Assembly (NCBI RefSeq): GCF_030766825.1
Contig: NZ_JASFDV010000029.1
Coordinates: 1-64,000, forward strand
Reading direction: 5' to 3'
Source of the DNA: Nocardiopsis sp. CC223A
Lineage (GTDB): Bacteria > Actinomycetota > Actinomycetes > Streptosporangiales > Streptosporangiaceae
DNA length: 64,000 nucleotides
Each line of letters starts with the position of its first letter. Positions within the stretch are counted from its first letter, which is position 1. Under the pieces are notes generated by a model. The model searched no databases. It was given only the letters and a program-made list of their open reading frames with translations, and had not been told where the DNA came from. The position numbers and the translations under genes are program-made. Shown one piece after another: positions 8,780 through 19,885 of this stretch.

Positions 8780-9491
8780 GCGCGGTGATCGGCAGCGCCG
8801 AGGACACCGCCTCCAACGGGCCGGGGAACGCGCTGACGGGGAAGAGCACCCCGCCCAGCCCCAGCAGCAGGATGTAGACCAGGTTGGCGGCGGCCAGCGT
8901 GGCCTCGGCCCGCAGCGTCCCGGCCATCAGCAGCGCCAGCGAACTGAACGCGGCGGTCGCCAGCAGCACCAGGGCGGCCGCCGCGACCGCACCGCCGAAC
9001 GACGCCGCCGGGGTCCAGCCCAGCGCCAGCGCCACGGCGCACAGCACGGCGATCTGGATGACCTGCACGCCCAGTACGGCCAGCGTCTTGGCGGCCAGCA
9101 GCCCGAACCGGGACAGCGGGGTGGCGCCCAGCCGCTTGAGCACCCCGTACCGGCGCTCGAACCCGGTGCCGATGGCCAGCCCGGTGAACGACGTCGACAT
9201 GATCGCCAGCGCCAGGACACCCGGGGTGAGCGCGTCCACCCGGGGGCCCTCGCCGACGTCCAGGACGGAGGTGAGGCTGAAGCCGACCAGCAACAGCACG
9301 GGGATGACCATGGTCAGCAGGAACTGCTCGCCGTGGCGCAGCATCACCCGCAGTTCCATCCCGGCCTGCGCGCAGACCATCCGCCACATCGGCGCGGCGC
9401 CGGGGGCGGGGACGAACGGGGAGGCGCCGCCGTCCGCCGGGCGCGCCGCGCCCGGCGCGGGCGCGGCGGTGCTGGAGATGTGCTCGCTCAT
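8655..9491 (-). CDS. ABC-2 type exporter permease
   Basis: 278 residues. A Pro/Ala-rich cytoplasmic start (MSEHISSTAAPAPG) is followed by six hydrophobic segments typical of ABC-2 permeases of drug or daunorubicin-resistance type. The ATG at 9491 overlaps the TGA of the upstream ATPase gene by four bases (ATGA), so the two are coupled. The pair would form a homodimeric exporter. Substrate unknown. The C-terminus (GGALAARLFRWE) is the expected short basic end, and the 3' part overlaps the MFS gene. Confidence 0.85.
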   Translation of the reverse strand: MSEHISSTAAPAPGAARPADGGASPFVPAPGAAPMWRMVCAQAGMELRVMLRHGEQFLLTMVIPVLLLVGFSLTSVLDVGEGPRVDALTPGVLALAIMSTSFTGLAIGTGFERRYGVLKRLGATPLSRFGLLAAKTLAVLGVQVIQIAVLCAVALALGWTPAASFGGAVAAAALVLLATAAFSSLALLMAGTLRAEATLAAANLVYILLLGLGGVLFPVSAFPGPLEAVSSALPITALSEGLRTVLTDGSLPSPGVFAVLLVWAVVGGALAARLFRWE

Positions 9492-10432
9492 GATTCGCGC
9501 AGTTCCCTGCCGGTGAGTTCGAGGAAGACGTCTTCGAGGGTACGCCGTCGCACGCGCAGATCCTCGGCCAGGACACCGGCGGACGCGCACCAGGCGGTCA
9601 CCGTGGCGAGGAACTCCGGGCCCAGCGCCTCGGGATCGTCGGTGCCGATCACGTATTCGCGTCGGCCGCCCGCACCGCGCGCGGAGGCGATCCGGGTCCC
9701 GGCGGGCAGTGCGTCGCGCAGCGCGTCGGCGTCGATGGGGGCGTCGGTGCAGAAGCACACCTCGCGGCGGCCCCCGGCCAGTTCGGCGGGGGTGCCCTCG
9801 GCCACGACGGCGCCGCGGTCGATGATGACCACGTGGTCGGCGAGGCGCTCGGCCTCCTCCATGTGGTGCGTGGTGAGGATGACGGCCACGCCCGCACCGC
9901 GCAGTTCGGCGACCAGGTCCCAGGTGGCCATCCGCGCCTGGGGGTCCAGGCCCGCGGTGGGCTCGTCGAGGAAGACCAGTTCGGGTCGGCCGATCACGGC
10001 GCAGGCCAGCGACAGGCGCTGCTGCTGCCCGCCGGACAGGCGGCGGAACGGGGTGCGCGACACCGAGGTCAGGCCCAGCCGCTCCAGCAGCAGGTCCGGG
10101 GACACGGGGGAGGTGTGGAAGGAGGCCATCAGGCGCAGCCACTCGGCCGCGCGGGCCCCGGTGGGCACCCCGCCGGACTGGGGCATGACCCCGACCCGGG
10201 GCTTGAGGGCGTCGGCGTCGGAGACCGGGTCCAGGCCCAGGACCCGCACGCTGCCGCCGTCGGCGCGGCGGAAGCCCTCGCAGATCTCGATGGTGCTGGT
10301 CTTGCCCGCACCGTTGGGTCCGAGCAGGGCGGTCACCGCGCCCCGGCGCGCCCGGAAGGTGAGGCCGGAGACGGCGGTGGTGGCGCCGTAGCGCTTGACC
10401 AGGTCGACGACCTCGACGGCGGCTGTGTCCAT
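9488..10432 (-). CDS. ABC exporter ATP-binding protein, DrrA type
   Basis: 314 residues. Walker A GPNGAGKT at 38-45, signature RLSGGQQQRLSLA, Walker B LVFLDEPTAGLDP and the H-loop TTHHMEEAERLADH are all visible. The last 80 residues match the extra C-terminal domain of drug-exporter ATPases and end in RRRTLEDVFLELTGREL, a conserved block in that group. The ATG at 10432 is chosen because the sequence before it is not coding-like. It is divergent from sufR, and the downstream permease is translationally coupled. Confidence 0.9.
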   Translation of the reverse strand: MDTAAVEVVDLVKRYGATTAVSGLTFRARRGAVTALLGPNGAGKTSTIEICEGFRRADGGSVRVLGLDPVSDADALKPRVGVMPQSGGVPTGARAAEWLRLMASFHTSPVSPDLLLERLGLTSVSRTPFRRLSGGQQQRLSLACAVIGRPELVFLDEPTAGLDPQARMATWDLVAELRGAGVAVILTTHHMEEAERLADHVVIIDRGAVVAEGTPAELAGGRREVCFCTDAPIDADALRDALPAGTRIASARGAGGRREYVIGTDDPEALGPEFLATVTAWCASAGVLAEDLRVRRRTLEDVFLELTGRELRES

Positions 10433-10752
10433 GGGCCCAGAGTCTACGTGCGCCCGCGCGAGGCCCTTCACCGCCCCGCGCGCACCGGTGGCGGCGGGGG
10501 TGGCGGCCCGCCCGGCGGGAGGGGCTGCGCATTGTCCATATCTCGGGACGGTTGTCTCACTTTTCGAGACGATCGGTCGAAGGTAGGATGACCTGCGCTT
10601 TTCCGCTCGGGGTTTCGCCACGGTGAACTCCCAGTTAGGCAAGCCTGACCTTCGTGACGAAAGGCATGAAAGCGGGTTTGCCACGGCGGACTGATTTACG
10701 CCACACTGATGTTGTCAAAAACAGGAGTCGCCGTCGAGGGGAGGGGACCGTC
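10433..10752. promoter_or_regulatory. Divergent intergenic region between the ABC exporter and sufR
   Basis: This 320-bp non-coding stretch must carry the promoters of both the ABC exporter and the suf operon. It holds an iron-box-like site at 10635-10653 and a small inverted repeat, GTCTC...GAGAC, near 10555. The last 100 bp are the AT-richest part. GAGGGGAGGGG before the GTG at 10753 is the likely sufR ribosome site. An in-frame GTG at 10654 touches the iron box and is not favoured as the start. Confidence 0.6.
10635..10653. promoter_or_regulatory. Iron-box-like site upstream of sufR
   Basis: The 19-mer TTAGGCAAGCCTGACCTTC agrees at 16 of 19 positions with the DtxR/IdeR/DmdR consensus TWAGGTWAGSCTWACCTWA. 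It lies 100 bp upstream of the sufR start. If bound by an iron-loaded DtxR-type repressor it would raise suf expression when iron is scarce. This is inference from sequence alone. Confidence 0.6.
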
Positions 10753-11526
10753 GTGCCCGACGCCACCAACGTACCCCGCCCCCTGGCCGGGCCCGAGCGC
10801 GGAGCCGAGACCGGCACGCGCGCGCGTGTGGCCCGGCTCATCCTGGAGCAGGGGCCGATCACCGCCTCCGCCCTGGGGGAGCGGCTCGGCCTGACCCCGG
10901 CGGCCATCCGCCGCCACCTCGACAACCTGACGAGCGAGGGCATGGTCGAGGCCCGCGACGCCCGACCCCCGGGAGGCCGACGCGGCAGGGGGCGCCCCGC
11001 GCGTGTCTTCGCCATCACCGAGGCCGGTCGCGACGCCTTCGTCCACGCCTACGACGACCTCGCCACCAGCGCGCTCCGCTTCCTCGCGGAGACCGCCGGT
11101 CCCGAAGCGGTCGGGGAGTTCGCCCGCAGTCAGGTCGCCGACCTGGAGAGGCGCTACGAGCCGCTGCTCGCCGCTGTTCCACCCGAACAGCGCGTCCGGC
11201 TGCTGGCCGAGGCCCTGTCCAACGACGGTTACGCCGCCACCGCCGGCCGGGCACCGGCCCCCGGAGGCGGCGACCAGTTGTGCCAGCACCACTGCCCTGT
11301 CGCCCACGTCGCAGCCGAGTTCCCGCAACTCTGCGAGGCCGAGATCGAGGCCTTCGCGCGGCTTCTGGGCACCCCGGTGCGCAGGTTGGCCACCATCGCC
11401 CACGGCGACGGTGTGTGCACCACGCACGTCACCCCCAGGGGTGACGACGGGGCGGGCGGGGACGACCACGCCCCCGCGACCACCAGCGCCCGCCGCACGG
11501 CGGGCGGAGGATTGCAACACCACTAG
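10753..11526 (+). CDS. sufR: SufR-type Fe-S-sensing repressor of the suf operon
   Basis: 257 residues from GTG 10753, with GAGGGGAGGGG six bases upstream. The N-terminal third is a winged helix ([30 protein letters not shown], then a [12 protein letters not shown] wing). The C-terminal part has four cysteines (C177, C181, C194, C222) able to hold the [4Fe-4S] cluster by which SufR senses Fe-S status. It is the first gene before sufB, as in other actinobacteria, where it represses its own operon when cluster-loaded. A His/Asp/Gly-rich tail of about 30 residues follows the last cysteine. The nearby iron box suggests a second layer of control. Confidence 0.9.
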   Translation: MPDATNVPRPLAGPERGAETGTRARVARLILEQGPITASALGERLGLTPAAIRRHLDNLTSEGMVEARDARPPGGRRGRGRPARVFAITEAGRDAFVHAYDDLATSALRFLAETAGPEAVGEFARSQVADLERRYEPLLAAVPPEQRVRLLAEALSNDGYAATAGRAPAPGGGDQLCQHHCPVAHVAAEFPQLCEAEIEAFARLLGTPVRRLATIAHGDGVCTTHVTPRGDDGAGGDDHAPATTSARRTAGGGLQHH

Positions 11527-11554
11527 GACGTCTGAGTCCAGGAGGAGTCCGCGC

Positions 11555-12967
11555 ATGACGTCTATCGCGCATCCCGAACTCGAAGGGATCGGCAACTATG
11601 AGTACGGCTGGGCCGACTCGGACCAGGCCGGTGCCTCGGCCCGCCGCGGTCTGAACGAAGAGGTCGTCCGCGACATCTCCGCCAAGAAGGGCGAGGCGGA
11701 GTGGATGACGAAGCTCCGGCTCAAGTCGCTGAAGCTCTTCGACAAGAAGCCCATGCCCAACTGGGGCGCGGACCTGTCCAAGATCGACTTCGACAACATC
11801 AAGTACTTCGTGCGGTCCACGGAGAAGCAGGCCACCTCCTGGGAGGAACTGCCCGAGGACATCAAGAACACCTACGACAAGCTGGGCATCCCCGAGGCGG
11901 AGAAGCAGCGCCTGGTCGCCGGTGTCGCCGCGCAGTACGAGTCCGAGGTCGTCTACCACCAGATCCGCGAGGACCTGGAGGAGCAGGGCGTCATCTTCCT
12001 GGACACCGACACCGCGCTCAAGGAGCACCCGGAGCTGTTCCAGGAGTACTTCGGCACGGTGATCCCGGCCGGCGACAACAAGTTCGCCGCTCTCAACACC
12101 GCCGTGTGGAGCGGCGGCTCCTTCATCTACGTTCCCAAGAACGTGCACGTGGAGATCCCGCTCCAGGCCTACTTCCGGATCAACACCGAGAACATGGGCC
12201 AGTTCGAGCGGACGCTGATCATCGTCGACGAGGGCGCCTACGTCCACTACGTCGAGGGCTGCACCGCGCCGATCTACAAGTCGGACTCGCTGCACTCCGC
12301 GGTCGTCGAGATCATCGTCAAGAAGAACGCCCGCTGCCGGTACACGACCATCCAGAACTGGTCGAACAACGTCTTCAACCTGGTCACCAAGCGCGCCATC
12401 GCCGAAGAGGGCGCGACCATGGAGTGGATCGACGGCAACATCGGCTCCCAGGTGACCATGAAGTACCCGGCCGTCTACCTGATGGGCGAGCACGCCAAGG
12501 GCGAGACCCTGTCCATCGCCTTCGCGGGCGAGGGCCAGCACCAGGACACCGGTTCCAAGATGGTGCACTGCGCGCCCAACACCTCCTCCACCATCATCTC
12601 CAAGTCGGTGGCCCGCGGCGGGGGCCGCGCCTCCTACCGGGGTCTGGTGCAGGTGCAGGAGGGCGCCCACAACGCCAAGTCCTCCGTCAAGTGCGACGCG
12701 CTGCTGATCGACACCATCAGCCGCTCGGACACCTACCCCTACAACGACCTGCGCGAGGACGACGCCGAGCTCGCGCACGAGGCGACCGTCTCCAAGGTCA
12801 GCGAGGACCAGCTCTTCTACCTGATGAGCCGGGGCATGGACGAGGACGAGGCCATGGCGATGATCGTGCGCGGGTTCGTCGAGCCCATCGCGCGCGAGCT
12901 GCCCATGGAGTACGCGCTGGAACTGAACCGGCTGATCGAGCTTCAGATGGAAGGAGCGGTTGGTTAA
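11555..12967 (+). CDS. sufB: Fe-S cluster assembly protein SufB
   Basis: 470 residues from ATG 11555, with a strong AGGAGGAG eight bases upstream. SufB is the scaffold subunit of the SufBCD complex that builds Fe-S clusters. The sequence follows the family throughout: [11 protein letters not shown] near the start, [19 protein letters not shown], a beta-helix core ([18 protein letters not shown]) and the C-terminal [44 protein letters not shown] block that contacts SufC and SufD. No intein is present. The end overlaps the start of sufD by eight bases. Confidence 0.97.
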   Translation: MTSIAHPELEGIGNYEYGWADSDQAGASARRGLNEEVVRDISAKKGEAEWMTKLRLKSLKLFDKKPMPNWGADLSKIDFDNIKYFVRSTEKQATSWEELPEDIKNTYDKLGIPEAEKQRLVAGVAAQYESEVVYHQIREDLEEQGVIFLDTDTALKEHPELFQEYFGTVIPAGDNKFAALNTAVWSGGSFIYVPKNVHVEIPLQAYFRINTENMGQFERTLIIVDEGAYVHYVEGCTAPIYKSDSLHSAVVEIIVKKNARCRYTTIQNWSNNVFNLVTKRAIAEEGATMEWIDGNIGSQVTMKYPAVYLMGEHAKGETLSIAFAGEGQHQDTGSKMVHCAPNTSSTIISKSVARGGGRASYRGLVQVQEGAHNAKSSVKCDALLIDTISRSDTYPYNDLREDDAELAHEATVSKVSEDQLFYLMSRGMDEDEAMAMIVRGFVEPIARELPMEYALELNRLIELQMEGAVG

Positions 12968-14129
12968 GTTGACCGGCCCGAGCATCGAACCCAAGGCCCA
13001 CAGCCACGGCCTCGGGGACATCCCGTTCTCCAAGCTTGCGACCCACGGGTCCTTCGACGTGAACGACTTCCCCGTCCCCAACGGCCGTGAGGAGGAGTGG
13101 CGGTTCACCCCGCTGCGCCGCCTCAAGGGCCTGCACGACGGCACCGCCGCCGCCGACGGCACCGACAAGATCGACATCGACGCCCCCGAGGGCGTCACGG
13201 TCGAGACCGTCGGCCGTGACGACGCCCGTCTGGGCACCGCCGGCACGCCCGCCGACCGCGTCATCGCCCAGGCCTACTCGTCCTTCGAGCAGGCCACGGT
13301 GGTGACCGTCGCCCGGGGCACCGCGCTGGAGCGCCCGGTCACCATCAACCGGGAGGCCCAGGGGGGCACCCGCTACGACCAGTTCGTCATCGACGTCCAG
13401 CCGCTGGCCGAGGCGGTCGTCGTCCTGGACCAGACCGGCACCGGTGTCCGCGCCGGCAGCGTGGACGTCCACGTCGGCGAGGGCGCCCGGCTGACCCTGG
13501 TCAGCCTCCAGGACTGGGACCGCGACGCCGTCGACGTCACCCAGCACAACACCCAGGTCGACAAGGACGCCACGTTCAAGTCGATCGTCGTCACGCTCGG
13601 CGGCGACCTGGTCCGGCTCTCCCCGAAGGTGGCCTACAAGGGGCGCGGCGGCAACGCCGAGCTGCACGGCCTGTACTTCACCGGCGACGACCAGCACCAC
13701 GAGCACCGCTCGCTCATCGACCACAACGTCTCCAACACCCGCTCGCGGGTGGAGTACAAGGGTGCGCTGAGCGGCAAGGGCGCCCACGGTGTGTGGATCG
13801 GTGACGTCATCATCGGTGAGGGCACCACCGGCACGGACTCCTACGAGCACAACCGCAACCTCCAGCTCACCGACGACACCCGCGTGGACTCGGTGCCGAA
13901 CCTGGAGATCTTCACCGGTGAGGTGGAGGGCGCCGGCCACGCCGCCGCCAGCGGTCGCCTCGACGACATCCACCTGTTCTACCTGCGCTCGCGCGGCATC
14001 CCGGAGGACGAGGCGCGCCGCCTGGTCATCCGCGGCTACTTCCTGGAGCTCATCAACCGCATCCCGGTCGAGGGGCTCGCCGAGGAGATCATGGCCAAGG
14101 TCGAGCGGAAGCTGGCCGCACATGAGTGA
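12960..14129 (+). CDS. sufD: Fe-S cluster assembly protein SufD
   Basis: 389 residues. The best start is TTG 12960, because GGAAGGAG ends three bases upstream. It overlaps the sufB stop by eight bases, so translation is coupled. SufD partners SufB in the SufBCD scaffold. N-terminal region [18 protein letters not shown], central beta-helix and C-terminal [21 protein letters not shown] match the family. A second TTG nine bases on is a possible alternative start. The stop overlaps the Rieske gene by eight bases. Confidence 0.95.
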   Translation: MVKLTGPSIEPKAHSHGLGDIPFSKLATHGSFDVNDFPVPNGREEEWRFTPLRRLKGLHDGTAAADGTDKIDIDAPEGVTVETVGRDDARLGTAGTPADRVIAQAYSSFEQATVVTVARGTALERPVTINREAQGGTRYDQFVIDVQPLAEAVVVLDQTGTGVRAGSVDVHVGEGARLTLVSLQDWDRDAVDVTQHNTQVDKDATFKSIVVTLGGDLVRLSPKVAYKGRGGNAELHGLYFTGDDQHHEHRSLIDHNVSNTRSRVEYKGALSGKGAHGVWIGDVIIGEGTTGTDSYEHNRNLQLTDDTRVDSVPNLEIFTGEVEGAGHAAASGRLDDIHLFYLRSRGIPEDEARRLVIRGYFLELINRIPVEGLAEEIMAKVERKLAAHE

Positions 14130-14457
14130 CGCCGGTCGCTGGGTGAAGGTCGCCGAGCTCGCCGAGATCCCCGAGGAAGGGGTTCTCGGGGTCGAGACCG
14201 ACGACGAGACGCCCATCGCACTGGTCCGGTCCGAGGGCGAGGTGTTCGCGGTGCGGGACGTGTGCTCGCACGCGGAGGTCCGCCTGTCCGAGGGCGAGGT
14301 CGAGGACGGCACCATCGAGTGCTGGCTGCACGGCTCCTGTTTCGACCTGCGCTCGGGGGCGCCGATCAACCCGCCCGCCACCCGGCCGGTCCCCACCTAT
14401 GACGTGAAGATCGACGGCGACGACGTGCTCGTGTCGTTGGACGAGAAGAATTCCTGA
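14122..14457 (+). CDS. Rieske-type [2Fe-2S] ferredoxin of the suf operon
   Basis: 111 residues from ATG 14122, overlapping sufD by eight bases. The Rieske cluster motif is complete: C48-S-H50 and C67-WLH70 with the usual spacing (CSHAEV...CWLHGSCF). It resembles the small soluble ferredoxin subunits of ring-hydroxylating dioxygenases. In actinobacterial suf operons this gene regularly sits between sufD and sufC, where it probably feeds electrons to cluster assembly. The precise role is not established. No signal or membrane segment is seen, so it should be cytoplasmic. Confidence 0.9.
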   Translation: MSDAGRWVKVAELAEIPEEGVLGVETDDETPIALVRSEGEVFAVRDVCSHAEVRLSEGEVEDGTIECWLHGSCFDLRSGAPINPPATRPVPTYDVKIDGDDVLVSLDEKNS

Positions 14458-14465
14458 GGCTTGAA

Positions 14466-16529
<2,064 letters not shown>

Positions 16530-16641
16530 GCCCCGCACCGCGGACGGGCCCGGGAACCGGGGTGCGAGAGCCCCCGCGGTCCGGGACCGAACCCGGCCGA
16601 AGCGGAGCGCAGGCCAGAAGAATGACGAGGAAAATCCGCAC

Positions 16642-17118
16642 ATGCAGCTGGACGCGATGTACCAGGAGATCATCCTGGACCACTACCGGAACCCGCACCA
16701 CAAGGGGCTGCGGGATCCGCACAACGCCGAGGCGCACCACATCAACCCCACCTGCGGGGACGAGGTGACGCTCCGGGTGGCGCTGACCCCGGCGCAGGGG
16801 GACGGAGCACTGGACGATCAGGCTCTCGTCAGTGACGTCTCCTACGAGGGCATGGGCTGCTCGATCAGCCAGGCCAGCACCTCGGTGCTGACCGACCTGC
16901 TGATCGGGCGCACGGTGGCCGAGGGGATGCGGACCCTGGAGGCCTTCAACGAGCTCATGCACTCCAAGGGCAAGGGTGAACCCGACGAGGAGGTCCTGGA
17001 GGACGCGGTCGCGTTCGCCGGGGTGTCCAAGTACCCGGCCCGGATCAAGTGCGCCCTCCTCGGGTGGATGGCGTGGAAGGACGCGGTAGCGCAGTCCCTG
17101 GAGAAGGAAGGCGTCTGA
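16642..17118 (+). CDS. sufU: Zinc-dependent sulfurtransferase SufU
   Basis: 158 residues. SufU accepts persulfide sulfur from SufS by ligand exchange on a zinc. The zinc and sulfur ligands are at the expected places: C38 and D40 in TCGDEV, C73 in MGCSISQASTSVL and C137 in IKCALLGWMAWKDA. The 18-residue insertion that separates SufU from IscU is consistent with the spacing seen. The TGA overlaps the next start codon by one base (TGATG). Confidence 0.94.
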   Translation: MQLDAMYQEIILDHYRNPHHKGLRDPHNAEAHHINPTCGDEVTLRVALTPAQGDGALDDQALVSDVSYEGMGCSISQASTSVLTDLLIGRTVAEGMRTLEAFNELMHSKGKGEPDEEVLEDAVAFAGVSKYPARIKCALLGWMAWKDAVAQSLEKEGV

Positions 17119-17495
17119 TGTCAGTGAGCGAGAACGAGACCCCGACGACCGAGGCCGCCCCGGCCGAGGTCCCGCTGTCCCCCGAGGCCGAGGCGCTCGT
17201 CGAGGAGATCGGTGAGGCCCTCAAGGACGTCATCGACCCCGAGCTCGGCGTCAACGTCGTCGACCTGGGGCTGCTGTACGGGGTGAACGCCGACGACGCG
17301 GTGATCACCCTGGACATGACCCTGACCAGCGCCGCCTGCCCGCTCACGGACGTGATCGAGGACCAGGCCACCAGCGCGCTGGAGGAGTTCGGCCGCGAGG
17401 TCAAGATCAACTGGGTCTGGATGCCGCCGTGGGGTCCGGACAAGATCACCGACGACGGGCGCGACCAGCTGCGCATGCTGGGCTTCAACGTCTGA
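17118..17495 (+). CDS. sufT: SufT-like MIP18/DUF59 maturation factor
   Basis: 125 residues from ATG 17118, coupled to sufU by a one-base overlap. An acidic Pro/Ala-rich leader of about 25 residues precedes the DUF59 domain: LKDVIDPELGVNVVDLGLLYG, the single cysteine motif TSAACPLTD and VWMPPWGPDKITDDGRDQLRMLGF at the end. SufT-type proteins help load or transfer Fe-S clusters. It is the last gene of the operon and is followed 16 bases later by a strong hairpin. Which clients it serves here is unknown. Confidence 0.92.
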   Translation: MSVSENETPTTEAAPAEVPLSPEAEALVEEIGEALKDVIDPELGVNVVDLGLLYGVNADDAVITLDMTLTSAACPLTDVIEDQATSALEEFGREVKINWVWMPPWGPDKITDDGRDQLRMLGFNV

Positions 17496-17511
17496 GTCGT
17501 CCGACGGCCGA

Positions 17512-17546
17512 ACGGGCCGGGCACCCCTGGCGGGTGCCCGGCCCGT
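17512..17546. terminator. Bidirectional terminator after the suf operon
   Basis: Perfect 15-bp stem (17512-17526 pairing with 17532-17546) and a five-base loop, placed between the convergent sufT and DMT exporter genes. The symmetry would stop transcription from both sides. Confidence 0.9.
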
Positions 17547-17553
17547 CGTCGTG

Positions 17554-18447
17554 TCAGCGCACCTTCTGGGTGACGGCGACGCAGGCCAGGACCACGAGGA
17601 CGGTGGGCAGGGCGCCGGTGCCGGGCCGCTCGCCCAGCAGCAGCACCGCCCAGGTCAGGGTGAGCAGGGGCTGGACCAGCTGGATCTGCCCGGCCCGCGC
17701 GACGCCGATCAGACCCATGCCGCGGTACCACGGGATGAAACCGCCGAACTGGCTGACCAGGGAGAGGTAGACCAGACCGGCCACCGCGGAGGGGGTCGGC
17801 GCGACCGGTTCCAGGGCCAGGGCGACGGCGGTGACGGGCAGGCTGAGGGGCAGGGTCAGCACCAGGCCCCAGGCGATCACCTGCCAGCCGGGCATCGAGG
17901 CCGCCAGCCGGCCGCCCTCGGCGTACCCGTAGGCGCAGGCGAGCAGTGCGCCCAGCAGGAAGAGGTCCCCGAGCCCGGGTGAGCCGCCGGTGCGGGCGAG
18001 GGTGAACCCCGCGACGGCCGCGGCGCCGACACCGGCGGCGATCCAGAACGCGGGGGAGTGGCGGGTCCCGCCCAGGAGGGTGGCCAGGACGGCGGTGGTC
18101 ACCGGCAGCAGCCCGACGACCACGGCGGCGTCGCCCGCCCCCGTGCTCCCCAACGCCAGTGAGGTCAGCAGCGGGAAGCCCACCACACAGCCGGCGGCGA
18201 CCGCCGCCAGGGCGGGGAGCTGCGCACGGGTGGGCAGCGGTGCGCGGACGGCGGCCAGGCAGCCGGCGGCGACCAGCCCGGCGACCGAGGCCCGCAGCAC
18301 GGCGGTGGTCCACGGGCCGAAGCCCTCCAGGGCCAGTGCTGTGGAGGGAAGGGTGAGGGAGAAGGCGGCCACTCCGAGGAGGGCCAGGACGGCGCCGCGC
18401 GGAATCGCTACCGAGGATCGAGTGGTAGCGCTATCGTGTGCTTTCAT
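17554..18447 (-). CDS. EamA/DMT-family transporter
   Basis: 297 residues from ATG 18447, with ten hydrophobic segments in two EamA repeats. YGYAEGGRLAASMPGWQVIAWGL starts the second half and SQFGGFIPWYRGMGLIGVARAGQIQLVQPLLTL is a signature of this group. Probably an exporter of small metabolites or amino acids. The neighbouring divergent MocR regulator is a common partner and suggests a substrate linked to vitamin B6 or amino-acid metabolism, which is inference. Its ATG overlaps the ATG of the regulator on the other strand (CATG). No Shine-Dalgarno sequence is evident, so a leaderless transcript is possible. Confidence 0.87.
   Translation of the reverse strand: MKAHDSATTRSSVAIPRGAVLALLGVAAFSLTLPSTALALEGFGPWTTAVLRASVAGLVAAGCLAAVRAPLPTRAQLPALAAVAAGCVVGFPLLTSLALGSTGAGDAAVVVGLLPVTTAVLATLLGGTRHSPAFWIAAGVGAAAVAGFTLARTGGSPGLGDLFLLGALLACAYGYAEGGRLAASMPGWQVIAWGLVLTLPLSLPVTAVALALEPVAPTPSAVAGLVYLSLVSQFGGFIPWYRGMGLIGVARAGQIQLVQPLLTLTWAVLLLGERPGTGALPTVLVVLACVAVTQKVR
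18406..18435. promoter_or_regulatory. Candidate MocR-type operator with direct and inverted repeats
   Basis: CGCTACC (18406-18412) recurs as CGCTATC (18429-18435) in direct orientation and as the inverse GGTAGCG (18424-18430). The site lies 10-40 bp upstream of the MocR start but inside the first codons of the divergent transporter. MocR proteins typically bind such spaced repeats, so autoregulation is plausible. Confidence 0.45.
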
Positions 18448-19885
18448 GAACAAGGGTAGCAGTGGCCGGGATCTGACCGAGGTCCTGCGTCGTGAGTTCG
18501 AGCGCTACGCCCCCGGGGAGCGGCTGCCCGCCAGCCGGACCCTGGTGGAGCGGCACGGGGTGGGACCGGTGACCCTCTCCCGGGCGATGGCCCGCCTGGT
18601 CGCGGAGGGGCTCGTGGTCACCCGACCCGGTGCGGGCTCCTTCCGGGCCGGGGAACCGGTGCGCCGGCCCGCGCGGGACACCTCCTGGCAGGAGGTCGCC
18701 CTGGACGCGGCGCCCGAGGCGGGCGGGATCCCGCGCAGCCTGGACGACTCCGGGTTCCTCGCCACCCTCGCCCCCGCCCCGGCCGGGGTCGTCCCCCTGC
18801 ACGGCGGCTACCCGCACGCCTCGCTGCGCCCGGACCGGGAGCTGGCCGCCGCCGCGGCCCGGGCCGCCCGCCGCCCCGGCGTGTGGGGGAGCCCGCCGCT
18901 GGAGGGGGTGGCGGAGCTGCGCGACTGGTTCGCCCGGGAGATCGACGGGGCGTCGCTGGACGCCTCGCACGTGCTGGTCACGGCGGGCGGGCAGAGCGCC
19001 CTGTCCACCGCGCTGCGGGCGCTGGCACCGCCCGGATCCCCGGTCCTGGTGGAGTCGCCGACCTACCCGGGGCTGCTGGCCATCGCCCGGGCCCTGGGCA
19101 TGCGCCCGGTGCCGGTCCCGGTGGACGGGGACGGGGTACGGGTGGAGCTGCTGGTCGAGGCGTTCGCCGCCACCGGTGCCCGGGTGCTGGTGTGCCAGCC
19201 CCTGTTCCACAATCCGACCGGGGCGGTGCTGACGCAGGAGCGCCGTGCCGGGGTGCTGCGGGCCGCCCGGGAGGCGGGCGCGTTCGTGGTGGAGGACGAC
19301 TACGCACGGCGGTTGGCGCACACCGACGCCCCTTCCGTGCCGCCGCCACTGATCGCCGACGACCGGCACGGGACGGTGGTGCACGTCCACTCGCTGACCA
19401 AGGCCTCCTCGCCCGGGCTGCGGGTGGGCGCCCTGGCGGCGCGCGGACCGGTGCTGCGCCGGCTGCGCGCCGTCCAGGTGGTGGACTCCCTCTTCGTGCC
19501 CCGGGTCCTCCAGGAGACGGCCCTGGAGCTGGTGGGCTCCCCGGCCTGGGCGCGGCACCTGCGGGCGTTGGCCGAGGGGCTGACCCGGCGGCGCACGGCG
19601 GTGGCGGCCGCCCTGCTGGAGCGGGCTCCGCTGGTGGAGCAGGTGTTCCGGCCGGGCGGCTACCAGGTGTGGGCGCGCCTGCCCGACGGCACCGACGAGG
19701 ACGCCGTCGCGGCGGCGGCCCCGCGCGCCGGGGTGAAGGTGGCGGCCGGGCGGCCGTTCTTCCCCGGGGAGCCGCCCGCACCGTACCTGCGCCTGGCCTA
19801 CGCGGGCACCTCGGGGCCGGAGGAGGCCGCCGAGGGGGTGGCCCGGCTGGCGGCGGCCCTGGACGCCACCCGGGAGCCGCTCTAG
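18446..19885 (+). CDS. MocR/GntR-family regulator with aminotransferase domain
   Basis: 479 residues. An N-terminal GntR winged helix (GRDLTEVLRREFERYAPGERLPASRTLVERHGVGPVTLSRAMARLV) is joined to a fold-type I aminotransferase-like domain from about residue 110. The PLP site has the lysine in HVHSLTKASSPGLRVG, FHNPTGAVLTQERR and the VVEDDYARRL aspartate. MocR regulators use PLP or PLP-substrate adducts as effectors. The start ATG 18446 shares three bases with the divergent DMT transporter start, so that transporter is the likely target. The stop overlaps that of the convergent DUF2470 gene by three bases. Confidence 0.9.
   Translation: MNKGSSGRDLTEVLRREFERYAPGERLPASRTLVERHGVGPVTLSRAMARLVAEGLVVTRPGAGSFRAGEPVRRPARDTSWQEVALDAAPEAGGIPRSLDDSGFLATLAPAPAGVVPLHGGYPHASLRPDRELAAAAARAARRPGVWGSPPLEGVAELRDWFAREIDGASLDASHVLVTAGGQSALSTALRALAPPGSPVLVESPTYPGLLAIARALGMRPVPVPVDGDGVRVELLVEAFAATGARVLVCQPLFHNPTGAVLTQERRAGVLRAAREAGAFVVEDDYARRLAHTDAPSVPPPLIADDRHGTVVHVHSLTKASSPGLRVGALAARGPVLRRLRAVQVVDSLFVPRVLQETALELVGSPAWARHLRALAEGLTRRRTAVAAALLERAPLVEQVFRPGGYQVWARLPDGTDEDAVAAAAPRAGVKVAAGRPFFPGEPPAPYLRLAYAGTSGPEEAAEGVARLAAALDATREPL

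Noticed and set aside
17512-17546. A regulatory operator after sufT
   Set aside because: The perfect 15-bp hairpin between convergent genes is explained better as a terminator.
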